Shown piece by piece: positions 1 through 7,204 of a stretch of DNA of 64,000 nucleotides. The stretch comes from JAPLJC01 sp052326585 (GTDB lineage: Bacteria; Desulfobacterota; Desulfobaccia; Desulfobaccales; 0-14-0-80-60-11), in the NCBI GenBank assembly GCA_052326585.1, contig JBKQLU010000044.1, positions 62,001-126,000 of the forward strand, written 5' to 3'. The notes under the pieces are model-generated. The model had not been told where the DNA came from. It saw only the letters and a list, made by a program, of their open reading frames with translations, and ran no database searches. The first letter of the stretch is position 1. Every line of letters starts with the position of its first letter. The position numbers and the translations under genes were made by a program.

Positions 1-1
1 C

Positions 2-112
2 TTTGCGGACGTCCAATTGGCAGTCGATGAAGCACTGAAACGTATGGGGCCTGATGCCAAGGTGGCGGTCCTGACACATGCGCCGGATATGTTGCCAGTA
101 ATCAGACCCTAA
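2..112 (+). CDS. C-terminal end of a LarA-like (nickel-dependent racemase family) protein, cut by the window edge
   Basis: The first 36 codons are open from the left edge and end at a TAA stop. The peptide contains DEALKRMGPDAKVAVLTHAP and ends LPVIRP. This resembles the C-terminus of the LarA/DUF2088 family of nickel-pincer lactate racemases and related 2-hydroxyacid epimerases, where a helix is followed by GPDA.V.VL..... LP. The catalytic part lies outside the window, so function cannot be checked. An MFS carrier of the anion:cation symporter type follows 90 bp downstream, a common arrangement for hydroxyacid use. Base composition is less GC-rich than most of the window. Confidence 0.5.
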   Translation, partial: FADVQLAVDEALKRMGPDAKVAVLTHAPDMLPVIRP

Positions 113-203
113 ACGGGGGTGCTGAAGCACTCTGTAGAACTGCACAACTCATGGCTGTTCAGACAAGACCTGCAGCGAATAAACACTAAAGGGAGGTCGT
201 AAA

Positions 204-1523
204 ATGGCGACTACAACATTTTCCGAAGAAAAATTAATCCGCCGGGTACAGTGGAAAATAGTGCCTTATGTTATGGTTCTTTATATCATTTGCATTCTGG
301 ACCGTGTGAATGTAGGATTTGCGGCTTTGCAGATGAACAAGGCACTTGGCATTGCTGCCACTGTGTTTGGTTTGAGCGCAGGTATTTTTTTCATCGGCTA
401 TTTCCTTTTCGAGGTTCCAAGTAATGTCATTCTGCACAAGGTTGGCGCCAAGAAATGGATCTCAAGAATTCTATTGAGCTGGGGCGTAGTTGCAATCCTC
501 ACAGGTTTCGTTAACTCAGCACTCCAGCTCATCATTCTCAGATTTCTGCTTGGATTTGCTGAAGCCGGGTTTTATCCCGGTATCATTCTTTATTTGACAT
601 TTTGGTTTCCGTCCAAGCACCTGGGTAAAACAGTGTCCTATCTGGTTGTCGGCATGGCTTTGGGCAACATTATTGCAGGACCAATTTCCGGCTGGATCAT
701 GGATCATGTGCACTGGCTTGGTATCGACGGCTGGCGCTGGCTGTTCATAATCGAAGGCATACCCGCCATACTGTTTGGCATTGTTAATATTTTTGTCATG
801 GTTGATCGGCCGGAACAGGCCAAATTTATGACCGAAGAAGAAAAAAGCTGGCTGGTGACTCAACTGAAACGAGAGCATGAAGCAAAAAAGGATAGACTGC
901 AAATCTCCAAATGGGCTGTATTCGGACATGGTCGTATTTGGCATCTAGCGTTCTGTTATGTTTGTTATTGCATGGCACTGTATGGACTGGGATTTTGGAT
1001 GCCTCAAATTCTTAAGTCACTTTCCAAGCTCCTGACTAATACGCAGATTGGGCTCATTTCCACAGTACCTTACATTTGTGCTGTTATTGTTATGTTGTTG
1101 GTAGCAAGACACTCTGACAAGACGTTGGAACGACGCTATCACGTCGCCGCTTCACTTGCACTGCCATTCTTCGGTTACATCGGCCTTAATATGACGGGCA
1201 ACCTCTGGTTATCCCTGTTTTTTATTTGTCTAATCGCGATAGGAGTCTATTCATTCGTAGGAACTTTCTGGACATTGCCTGCTCTCTTCTTAACAGAAGC
1301 ATCGGCGGCAGTGGGCATAGGCATCATCAATTCCACCGGTAATCTAGGCGGCTTTATCGGACCCTATGCTGTGGGCTTTATCAAGGACCTTACCGGCGGT
1401 TCGACCGCAGGCGGAATGTATTTCCTGGCAATTTTTGCCATACTTGGTGCTGTCGCAGTGTTACTCATACCGGCAAAAGAAGCTGACACCAGATCTCTAA
1501 TAGCTGCAGCCAAGGGTGACTGA
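204..1523 (+). CDS. MFS transporter, anion:cation symporter (ACS) family
   Basis: A 439-residue inner-membrane carrier with about twelve hydrophobic segments. The N-terminus (VLYIICILDRVNVGFAALQM) is the signature of ACS-family permeases, which take up organic anions such as tartrate, glucarate or phthalate with a cation. The first transmembrane helix carries the D-R-x-N motif. A GGGAGG ribosome binding site lies about 8 bp before the ATG. The preceding LarA-like gene suggests a hydroxyacid substrate, but this is inferred from context only. The gene is noticeably AT-richer than the catabolic block at 3.8-13 kb and is followed by a decayed integrase, consistent with acquisition by transfer. 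Confidence 0.85.
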   Translation: MATTTFSEEKLIRRVQWKIVPYVMVLYIICILDRVNVGFAALQMNKALGIAATVFGLSAGIFFIGYFLFEVPSNVILHKVGAKKWISRILLSWGVVAILTGFVNSALQLIILRFLLGFAEAGFYPGIILYLTFWFPSKHLGKTVSYLVVGMALGNIIAGPISGWIMDHVHWLGIDGWRWLFIIEGIPAILFGIVNIFVMVDRPEQAKFMTEEEKSWLVTQLKREHEAKKDRLQISKWAVFGHGRIWHLAFCYVCYCMALYGLGFWMPQILKSLSKLLTNTQIGLISTVPYICAVIVMLLVARHSDKTLERRYHVAASLALPFFGYIGLNMTGNLWLSLFFICLIAIGVYSFVGTFWTLPALFLTEASAAVGIGIINSTGNLGGFIGPYAVGFIKDLTGGSTAGGMYFLAIFAILGAVAVLLIPAKEADTRSLIAAAKGD

Positions 1524-1571
1524 GCCACTGCCTGGGCAGCATTTGGCGAGCACCAGGAAAGCACCCCACCC

Positions 1572-1864
1572 AGGGTTGATAAACGAAATGGCCTGACCGC
1601 GATCTGGCGGCGGGCGGCCCGGGTCCGCGAGGTCAACAGCCTCACCTGGGAAGAGGTAGATTTCCAGCGCCGGCAGGTGCGCCTCTGGACCCGTAAGAAA
1701 CGGGGCGGACCTAAGACTCCGCGCTTGGTCCCATGAATGACCGGACCTTCCAGGCTCTAAAGCCGGCTCAATGGCGCCGGCAGCCTGGTTCGCCTTACGT
1801 CTTCCCATGCCGCCGCGGACTATCCCAGCAGCACTTCTCGCAGCATATAATCGAGGCCGGCTAA
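1572..1864 (+). pseudogene. Decayed tyrosine recombinase (phage-type integrase), catalytic-domain remnant
   Basis: One frame reads EVNSLTWEEVDFQRRQVRLW then TRKKRGG, which is the R-x-x-E-(V/A)-x-x-L-x-W-xx-(V/I)D-F region of the tyrosine recombinase catalytic domain. It ends at a stop near 1735. The next frame continues with PMNDRTFQAL, then WRRQPGSPYVFP and a GCRRGL-like segment, as in intact family members, and stops at 1862-1864. So one frameshift near 1725 splits the domain. The N-terminal half and the C-terminal His-x-x-Arg/Tyr region are missing. It is a dead remnant of a mobile element next to the AT-rich MFS gene and upstream of the PEP-CTERM locus. Confidence 0.6.
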
Positions 1865-1965
1865 GAGACTTACGCCAAGGCTCCCCGAGTTTCATGGCAT
1901 CTGAGACGAAAAATATGGGGCCTGGAGGAGGATTAAATTTTAACACCATAATATCTTCAATCTTC

Positions 1966-2016
1966 CATGATCCTTGCCAGTTAGCTTAGCAAGCCTGTGG
2001 CAGATCTTTTATGATG
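1966..2016 (+). promoter_or_regulatory. Conserved upstream block shared with the second PEP-CTERM locus
   Basis: The block starts CATGATCCTTG, contains TTAGC and CAAGCCTG-T-GGCAGA, and ends CTTTTATGATGAGC. Nearly the same series, in the same order and spacing, is found at 57200-57254 upstream of the other riboswitch-controlled PEP-CTERM gene. It lies about 35-85 bp upstream of the -35 box, a position typical of activator binding sites. The regulator is not known. Confidence 0.6.
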
Positions 2017-2050
2017 AGCCTAATTTTTTGTTAAAATTTCATTCAAGAGG

Positions 2051-2079
2051 TTGACGGATTTAAACCTCATGCATATTGT
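2051..2079 (+). promoter_or_regulatory. Sigma-70-type promoter of the PEP-CTERM transcript
   Basis: TTGACG (2051-2056) and TATTGT (2074-2079) are separated by 17 bp. Initiation about 7 bp downstream would place the transcript start just before the riboswitch aptamer. A TTGACA-16-TAATCT pair is at the equivalent place in the second copy. Confidence 0.6.
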
Positions 2080-2085
2080 AAATAT

Positions 2086-2160
2086 ACCGCAAGGCCAAAC
2101 CTGCCGCGAGGTAGGGGCGGAAAGCCACGGGTCTCCGATTAAAGAGATAGCCGGGTTGCC
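2086..2160 (+). ncRNA. c-di-GMP-I-type (GEMM) riboswitch aptamer, copy 1
   Basis: The core reads CCAAACC-tgcc-GCGA-ggta-GGG, then CGGAAAGCC, then GG.CT with a pairing AGATAGCC, then GGGTTGCCG. This matches the class I cyclic-di-GMP aptamer: an AAACC...GGG hairpin capped by a GNRA loop (GCGA here), the conserved CGnAAAGCC joining segment, and a GGGUUnCCG-type tetraloop receptor. By my alignment the ligand-contacting purine of the 5' strand is G, as in c-di-GMP binders rather than the A of cGAMP-selective variants. That position should be verified by structural alignment. It lies directly upstream of an intrinsic terminator and the PEP-CTERM gene. Confidence 0.85.
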
Positions 2161-2183
2161 GGGAGGCAATCCGGTTTTTTTTT
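2151..2183 (+). terminator. Riboswitch expression-platform terminator, copy 1
   Basis: CCGG-g-TTGCC, loop GGGA, GGCAA-t-CCGG, then nine T. The 5' arm (GGGTTGCC) is also the 3' part of the aptamer, whose TTGC can pair with GCAA at 2089-2092 to close the aptamer. Aptamer closure and terminator formation are therefore mutually exclusive, which predicts that ligand turns the gene on. Confidence 0.75.
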
Positions 2184-2262
2184 GTTTGGGAAGAATAAGA
2201 GCAATGGCTAAAGGGATTTAACTTCAGACAGACGGATCCGGACAACAAGAAAAGGAGGGGAT

Positions 2263-2898
2263 ATGCGGAAAAAAGCTTACCTGTTCTGTGTGTTAGCGGC
2301 GCTGCTAGTGGCGTTGCCGGTGGCGGCCCAGGCGGATATTGCCATCAATTATCCGGGAACCCCGGCCAACTTCTATTGGGATGGCATAACTGATATCGGC
2401 TGGAACTACACCCCGGCAACCACCATTACCGTAACCGAGATTCTAAGTACATTTCAAACCGCCAGTCCCACTAACAATGACACGACCCTCACCGTCGGGA
2501 TTTATAACCAGGTGGCCGGCACCCTGCTTGAATCAGTCTCCTTTAACCCCTCCTTGGCTGGCGGAGCTCTCTTTACCACCCCGCTGACGCTGACGGGAGG
2601 AACCCAATACTTTATCGATTATTCTGGGTGGGCCCTGAATAATGAGACCGGGGTGAATTCCGAAGGAATACCTGGTGACGATGGTACTGTACCACCGCCA
2701 GGCGCAACATTACTTGCAGGTTATTTCGACAACAATGCCGCGGATCCCATTGCGTCAAGTACCTGGCCCGAGGCGGCGATCCTGGATATCGTCACCGAGA
2801 CTGTCGTTCCGGTGGTCCCCTTGCCGCCTTCGCTGCTGTTGCTGGGCTCGGGCCTGCTGGGAATGGCCGGCTTCGGCTGGAGGAGGAGGAAAGCTTGA
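2263..2898 (+). CDS. PEP-CTERM sorting domain protein, secreted
   Basis: A 211-residue exported protein with a Sec signal peptide (charged MRKK, a hydrophobic stretch, cleavage after AQA near residue 24). The beta-rich central part includes repeated Thr-rich stretches. The C-terminal sorting tail reads VPLPPSLLLLGSGLLGMAGF and then WRRRK: PEP-like motif, hydrophobic helix, basic end. This tail is known to be processed by exosortase (EpsH/XrtA) for export to the envelope or exopolysaccharide matrix. No exosortase gene is in this window. An AGGAGG ribosome binding site sits about 6 bp before the ATG. The body has no family I recognise. Transcription is predicted to be gated by the upstream c-di-GMP-type riboswitch. 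Confidence 0.85.
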   Translation: MRKKAYLFCVLAALLVALPVAAQADIAINYPGTPANFYWDGITDIGWNYTPATTITVTEILSTFQTASPTNNDTTLTVGIYNQVAGTLLESVSFNPSLAGGALFTTPLTLTGGTQYFIDYSGWALNNETGVNSEGIPGDDGTVPPPGATLLAGYFDNNAADPIASSTWPEAAILDIVTETVVPVVPLPPSLLLLGSGLLGMAGFGWRRRKA

Positions 2899-3024
2899 GA
2901 GGAGGCAGTTCGGTTTGCAAGTAAGCTAACTGGAACTTGTCCCTGTTTCGGCGTCAGGATAGGCAACCTGATAGAATAGAGGGATACCTGGCGGGATTAA
3001 TGCGTATAAAATTCATGAACTAAA

Positions 3025-3042
3025 TTAAGGGTCCGCCCTTAA
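3025..3042. repeat. Short perfect hairpin downstream of the PEP-CTERM gene
   Basis: TTAAGGG-tccg-CCCTTAA, a 7-bp perfect stem with a 4-base loop, 18 bp before the terminator hairpin at 3061. It has no T tail. It may be an mRNA 3'-end stabilising structure. Confidence 0.4.
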
Positions 3043-3060
3043 GCCAAGTTTCCCTCTTTG

Positions 3061-3099
3061 ACTGGCCGAGAACTCCCACTCCCGGCCAGTTTTATTTTT
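3061..3099 (+). terminator. Intrinsic terminator of the PEP-CTERM transcript
   Basis: ACTGGCCG (3061-3068) pairs perfectly with CGGCCAGT (3083-3090) and is followed by TTTTATTTTT. It lies 160 bp after the stop codon. The 424-bp gap between the two genes holds this, the small hairpin at 3025 and a weak open frame (3058-3306) that I do not call as a gene. Confidence 0.7.
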
Positions 3100-3322
3100 G
3101 CCCAAATTCAACTTTACCAGTTCGTCTTCCTTAGTGCTGCGGCTGCCAATCACCATGCGCAGAATTGCGGAGAAATTTGTGGAGAGAAGTATCAGGTTGC
3201 CTTGACCGTGAACGGCATTGTGGTGCCCAGGTGGTTGAGCCTCCTTGGCTTTCTGTTCACCGGCGGCCCGGCCATGATGATATGGCGGGAAAATCGGCAC
3301 AAGTAGCAGGGCGCTACTAATC

Positions 3323-3712
3323 ATGAGACGGCTTCTCTTTATCTTAGTCATATCAATAATAATGCTGGCGGCCCTGGGCTGCCTTTTCGAAAAAGCCCTT
3401 ACCCATTTCAATCTATTCCCTAAGATGGCCAATGAAAACTATTTCTCAACCGGATTGGGGTTTCTATGTGCCATTATCGGAGTGGTAGGCGCCTGGATCG
3501 CCACCCGGGCGCATCCTGAACAGATAGAAAATCTAGCTCTTTCTCTTCCTATTATGACGCTTGGGCTTATAGAAATCGGGGCGATGTCAGCCGTTGTCGC
3601 GGGAATATGCTTAACCCCGATAAATTGGCTGGTAGGAGTGGGGCTAATTATTGGCTTTGGATTTTTTGTATATCTATTCGGGAAAATGATTAAGATTAAG
3701 ATATCCAGGTAA
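3323..3712 (+). CDS. Small four-helix membrane protein, unknown function
   Basis: 129 residues with four hydrophobic segments, roughly residues 4-22, 42-60, 75-98 and 102-122, and a basic C-terminus (KMIKIKISR). No catalytic motif is visible and I do not recognise the family. No convincing ribosome binding site precedes the ATG. Instead a 6-bp inverted repeat (AGTAGC...GCTACT, 3302-3318) sits immediately upstream. The base composition is AT-rich like the left end of the window and unlike the amidohydrolase gene that follows. Confidence 0.55.
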   Translation: MRRLLFILVISIIMLAALGCLFEKALTHFNLFPKMANENYFSTGLGFLCAIIGVVGAWIATRAHPEQIENLALSLPIMTLGLIEIGAMSAVVAGICLTPINWLVGVGLIIGFGFFVYLFGKMIKIKISR

Positions 3713-3768
3713 GCTGCCCTGGAAAAATCGGCTTTAAAATAAGGTTAGCCCTCTGGGGTGGAAACGCC

Positions 3769-4764
3769 ATGAGTATGCATTCGAGATTTGCCCAAAAGAT
3801 CGAGGAATATCACGAGACCTGGACCATGGTGCCCGCCGTGGACATGCACCTTCATCTGGTAAATTTTCTTCAGGACGGCGAAGGGATGAATCACCTCCTG
3901 GAGGCTATGAACCAGGGCAATATCCTTAAGGCCGTGGTTTTTGGCCTTCCCGTGAAGAAAAAGTGGGATTCCATCGAACCGCTCAAGCCCTCATACTACC
4001 TGGATGATAATTCCCGGTGCTATTACTGGGTGGGAACCGATGAGATCGTAGCCCATGAGTATACCCGGCTGGCGCCGGAGGACCGGAACCGCATTGCCCC
4101 CTGTTTATGCGGCTTCAACCCCACCGACATGACCTGCAGCGATTATATCGAGTACATGTTCGAAAAATATCCTTTTTGGAAGGGGATTGGCGAAATACTC
4201 TGCCGGCATGATGATCTGACCAACCTGACCCTGGATGAAACCGCCAGGGTCAATCATGCCGCGCTCACCAAGGTCTTTGAGTTCGGGGCCAGGAAAAAGA
4301 TTCCGGTGTGCGTGCACCATAACAGCACCTCCGTGGGCCCGCACCCGCAATATGAATATCTCCATGAACTGCGGGATGTTCTGGACCGGCATCCGGATAC
4401 CACGGTGGTGTGGCCCCATTGCGGCGGTTCCCGGCGGGTCTATCACCCGGAATATTATCGCATGGTGAGTGGCTTGTTAAATGAGTACCCGCAACTTTAT
4501 GTGGATTTTTCCTGGGTCGTATATGAGGACCTCATCTGCCAACCGCGCCGCGGTGAACGGGAACCGCTGATTCCCCGGCAGGAGTGGCTTGAAGAAGTGG
4601 TCCTCCCATATCAAGGGCGGATAATGCTCGGCAGCGACCTGTGCGGCAAATTCGACCAGGCGGGGAGGACCATGGCCCGTTATAACGGCCTCTTGGAGGC
4701 CCTGCCGGTGGAGGCCAGGGAAAAGCTGGCTCGCCTCAATGCCGAAGCATTGTGGTTTGGCTAA
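3769..4764 (+). CDS. Amidohydrolase_2-type TIM-barrel metal hydrolase
   Basis: A 331-residue cytosolic protein of the amidohydrolase superfamily (Amidohydro_2 branch, including ACMS decarboxylase and related hydrolases/decarboxylases). Metal-site motifs are present in the expected order: DMHLHL near residue 26 (HxH, strand 1), VHHNS near 184 (strand 5), PHCGGS near 218 (strand 6) and GSD near 287 (strand 8). The substrate cannot be read from the sequence. It is the first gene of the rightward catabolic block that contains hydantoinase subunits, a second amidohydrolase and a malonyl-CoA-synthetase-like enzyme, though a 450-bp gap with a catalase remnant separates it from those. Confidence 0.8.
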   Translation: MSMHSRFAQKIEEYHETWTMVPAVDMHLHLVNFLQDGEGMNHLLEAMNQGNILKAVVFGLPVKKKWDSIEPLKPSYYLDDNSRCYYWVGTDEIVAHEYTRLAPEDRNRIAPCLCGFNPTDMTCSDYIEYMFEKYPFWKGIGEILCRHDDLTNLTLDETARVNHAALTKVFEFGARKKIPVCVHHNSTSVGPHPQYEYLHELRDVLDRHPDTTVVWPHCGGSRRVYHPEYYRMVSGLLNEYPQLYVDFSWVVYEDLICQPRRGEREPLIPRQEWLEEVVLPYQGRIMLGSDLCGKFDQAGRTMARYNGLLEALPVEAREKLARLNAEALWFG

Positions 4765-4867
4765 AAGCTTCCAGTAATCGCCGCCGCGGCGCGGTTTCCA
4801 TCCGAGCCTAAGCCCCTCCTGGCCCGCCAGGGTTTAAAGGGGCAGGCCAGCGAGGGCTTCGGAGCTC

Positions 4868-5098
4868 TCAGCCGGCCTGCACGCCTTTGGCGATGCGGTC
4901 GCCGATCTCCTTATCGATCTTGCGCCAGTATTCGAAGGCCCGCTGCAGCACGGGAGCGGAGACGCCTTTCTTCAGGTGTCCGACGACGTTGGACGCCAGC
5001 CGGTCGCGCTGGGCCGCGATCTTCTCTGCCAGGACCAGATCTGGAGTCTCAGGCGCTCCAAAAGAACTTTTGCTTGATTCGATCCCGCAAATTTGACA
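4868..5098 (-). pseudogene. C-terminal remnant of a heme catalase
   Basis: Reading leftward, the frame gives FGAPETPDLVLAEKI, then RDRLASNVVGHLKKGV, then PVLQRAFEYWRKIDKEIGDR, ending GVQAG and a TGA at 4870-4868. This matches the C-terminal tail of some monofunctional heme catalases, with the N-x-VGHL-xx-GV-xx-PVL-xRA-xxYW-xxVD-xx-xGDR pattern. The frame is closed by a stop just upstream (near 5112), so the heme-binding core is absent. Only about 65 catalase-like codons survive, squeezed between two catabolic genes. The family call rests on remembered tail sequences. Confidence 0.55.
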
Positions 5099-5219
5099 TC
5101 ATATGGCAGGATTACCCGGCGAAATTTTTCGCCATTTTAGGTCATTCGCCAATTTTTTTCAGGCCCCTCAGCCTGAATGGATAAATCGGCCCCGGGGTAA
5201 ACCAGCTCCGGAGGAATCC

Positions 5220-7193
5220 ATGCTCATCATCGGGGTTGATACTGGCGGCACCTTCACCGACTTCATCTGGAAGGACGGCAGCCAGTGGGGCGAATACAAG
5301 ACCCTGTCCACCCCTGCCAATCCCGCCGAAGCAGTCCTGGCCGGCATTCGCCATATTGCCGGGGACCGCGATTTCGAAATCGTGCACGGTTCTACGGTAG
5401 CCACCAATTCGATCCTGGAAAAGAAGGGGGCAAAAACGGCCCTGATCACCAACTCCGGGTTTGAGGACGTGATCGAAATCGCCCGCCAAAACCGGCAGGT
5501 TCTCTACGACTTTTCCTATCGTAAAAATCCTCCCCTGGTTCCCCGCTCCCTCCGTTTCGGGCTGAAGTGCCGCGTCGATTCGGCCGGCAACATCCTCGAA
5601 GCACTCGATCCCGGTCAGGTCCGGGCTCTCCTGGCGCCATTGCAAACCGCCCAGGTCGAATCGATTGCCGTTTCCCTGCTCTTCTCTTTCAAGAACCCGG
5701 AACATGAGTGCACGGTGCGCCAGGAAATCCTGGAACTCGGCATCCCCATCTCCCTCTCCCATGAGACCCTGGCGGAGTTCCGCGAGTACGAGCGCACCTC
5801 GACGACGGTTATCAACGCCTACGTCTCTCCCAAGATGGGACGCTACATCACTTTTCTGAAAAACCATCTGGGCAGCCGCCGTTTCCGCATCATGCAATCC
5901 AACGGCGGCAGTATTTCCGCGGCTACCGCCATGTCCGAATCGGTCCGCACGATTCTCTCGGGGCCCGCGGGTGGCGCGGTCGGCGCCTTCGAAATCGGCA
6001 AGACCGCGGGATTCGACCGGTTGATCACCTTCGACATGGGGGGCACCTCGACCGATGTCGCCCTGATCGACGGTAAACTGCCGCTCACCATGGAATCGAA
6101 CCTCGGCGGCTACCCGGTGAAGGTGCCCATGATCGACATTCACACCGTCGGCGCCGGGGGCGGCTCCATCGCCGCCATCGATGCCGGCGGCGCCCTGAAA
6201 GTCGGCCCGGAAAGTGCCGGCGCCGATCCTGGCCCGATCTGCTATGGGAGAGGCTCCGAGATTACAGTCACCGACGCCAACCTGTTTCTCGGCCGCCTGG
6301 TTCCCGACCATTTTCTCGGCGGCGCCATGAGCCTGAAAACCGCCGGACTCGAAGCTCATTTTCGGCAGATGGCGGACCTGCTGGGTTTGCGGCCGACCGA
6401 ACTTGCCGAAGGGGTCCTGGCGGTGGCCAATACCACCATGGAGAGGGCCATCAAGGTTATTTCCGTGGAGCGCGGCTTCGATCCCAGGGAATTCACCCTC
6501 TTTTCCTTTGGCGGCGCCGGCGGCATGCACGCCGCCTATCTGGCCCGCGGCCTGGACATCCCGCGCGTCCTGATTCCTCGCAACGCCGGCATCCTGTCGG
6601 CCTGCGGCATGCTGATGTCGGACGTCATCAAGGACTATTCCCAGACCGTTATGCTGCCGGAAGAGGAAGTCTCCCCGGAGGTTTTGGCAAGGCTTTTCGC
6701 CCCGCTGGAAGAGCGGGGCACCGAGGAATTGCTGGCCGAGGGGGTTGCCGCGGCCCGGATCCGGCTTGAACCATATCTGGATATGCGTTACCGCGGCCAG
6801 TCGTTCGAGGTCCTCGTGCCCCTGGACCTCGATTTTCGAGAGACTTTTCATGGTCTGCACGAAAGACTCTACGGCTACTGCAACCGGGACAAGGCCGTTG
6901 AGGTCGTCAACCTGCGCCTGCGGGCGGTGGGCGCCCAGGAGAAGCCGAACTTTCCCCGCCTCCCGCCGGCCGGCCGGGAAATTCCAGAAGACGCCCTGCT
7001 GGGGGAAAATCGGGTCTATTTCGATCGTGACCCCCTCACGGCGAAGGTCATAGCCCGGGACCGGCTGGGCTACGGGAACCTCTTCAGAGGGCCCGCCATC
7101 GTGGTCGAATACTCCTCGACCATTGTCGTACCCCCTTTTGCCACGGCTGCGGTCGATGTCTTTGGTAACATCATTCTCACCCTGGACGCCTGA
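5220..7193 (+). CDS. hyuA: Hydantoinase/oxoprolinase subunit A (HyuA family)
   Basis: 657 residues from the ATG at 5220, which has a GGAGGA site about 8 bp upstream. The frame is open back to 5103 but the extra residues are not family-like. The N-terminus GVDTGGTFTDFIW is the phosphate-binding loop of the acetate/sugar-kinase-type ATPase fold, and a second nucleotide motif TFDMGGTSTDVALI lies in the middle. HyuA proteins pair with HyuB to form ATP-dependent N-methylhydantoinases, 5-oxoprolinases or acetone/acetophenone carboxylases. HyuB follows 11 bp downstream. The exact substrate is not decided by sequence. No gamma subunit of acetone carboxylase is nearby, which favours an ATP-dependent cyclic-amide hydrolase. 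Confidence 0.88.
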   Translation: MLIIGVDTGGTFTDFIWKDGSQWGEYKTLSTPANPAEAVLAGIRHIAGDRDFEIVHGSTVATNSILEKKGAKTALITNSGFEDVIEIARQNRQVLYDFSYRKNPPLVPRSLRFGLKCRVDSAGNILEALDPGQVRALLAPLQTAQVESIAVSLLFSFKNPEHECTVRQEILELGIPISLSHETLAEFREYERTSTTVINAYVSPKMGRYITFLKNHLGSRRFRIMQSNGGSISAATAMSESVRTILSGPAGGAVGAFEIGKTAGFDRLITFDMGGTSTDVALIDGKLPLTMESNLGGYPVKVPMIDIHTVGAGGGSIAAIDAGGALKVGPESAGADPGPICYGRGSEITVTDANLFLGRLVPDHFLGGAMSLKTAGLEAHFRQMADLLGLRPTELAEGVLAVANTTMERAIKVISVERGFDPREFTLFSFGGAGGMHAAYLARGLDIPRVLIPRNAGILSACGMLMSDVIKDYSQTVMLPEEEVSPEVLARLFAPLEERGTEELLAEGVAAARIRLEPYLDMRYRGQSFEVLVPLDLDFRETFHGLHERLYGYCNRDKAVEVVNLRLRAVGAQEKPNFPRLPPAGREIPEDALLGENRVYFDRDPLTAKVIARDRLGYGNLFRGPAIVVEYSSTIVVPPFATAAVDVFGNIILTLDA

Positions 7194-7204
7194 AGGATGC
7201 CGCC

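Noticed and set aside
3058..3306. 82-codon frame between the first PEP-CTERM gene and the four-helix protein
   Set aside because: It begins inside the terminator hairpin at 3061-3099 and has no ribosome site, though its last 40 residues look like a membrane segment. Not strong enough to call.
5142..6860. 572-codon open frame on the minus strand
   Set aside because: Antisense to hyuA, no family-like sequence.
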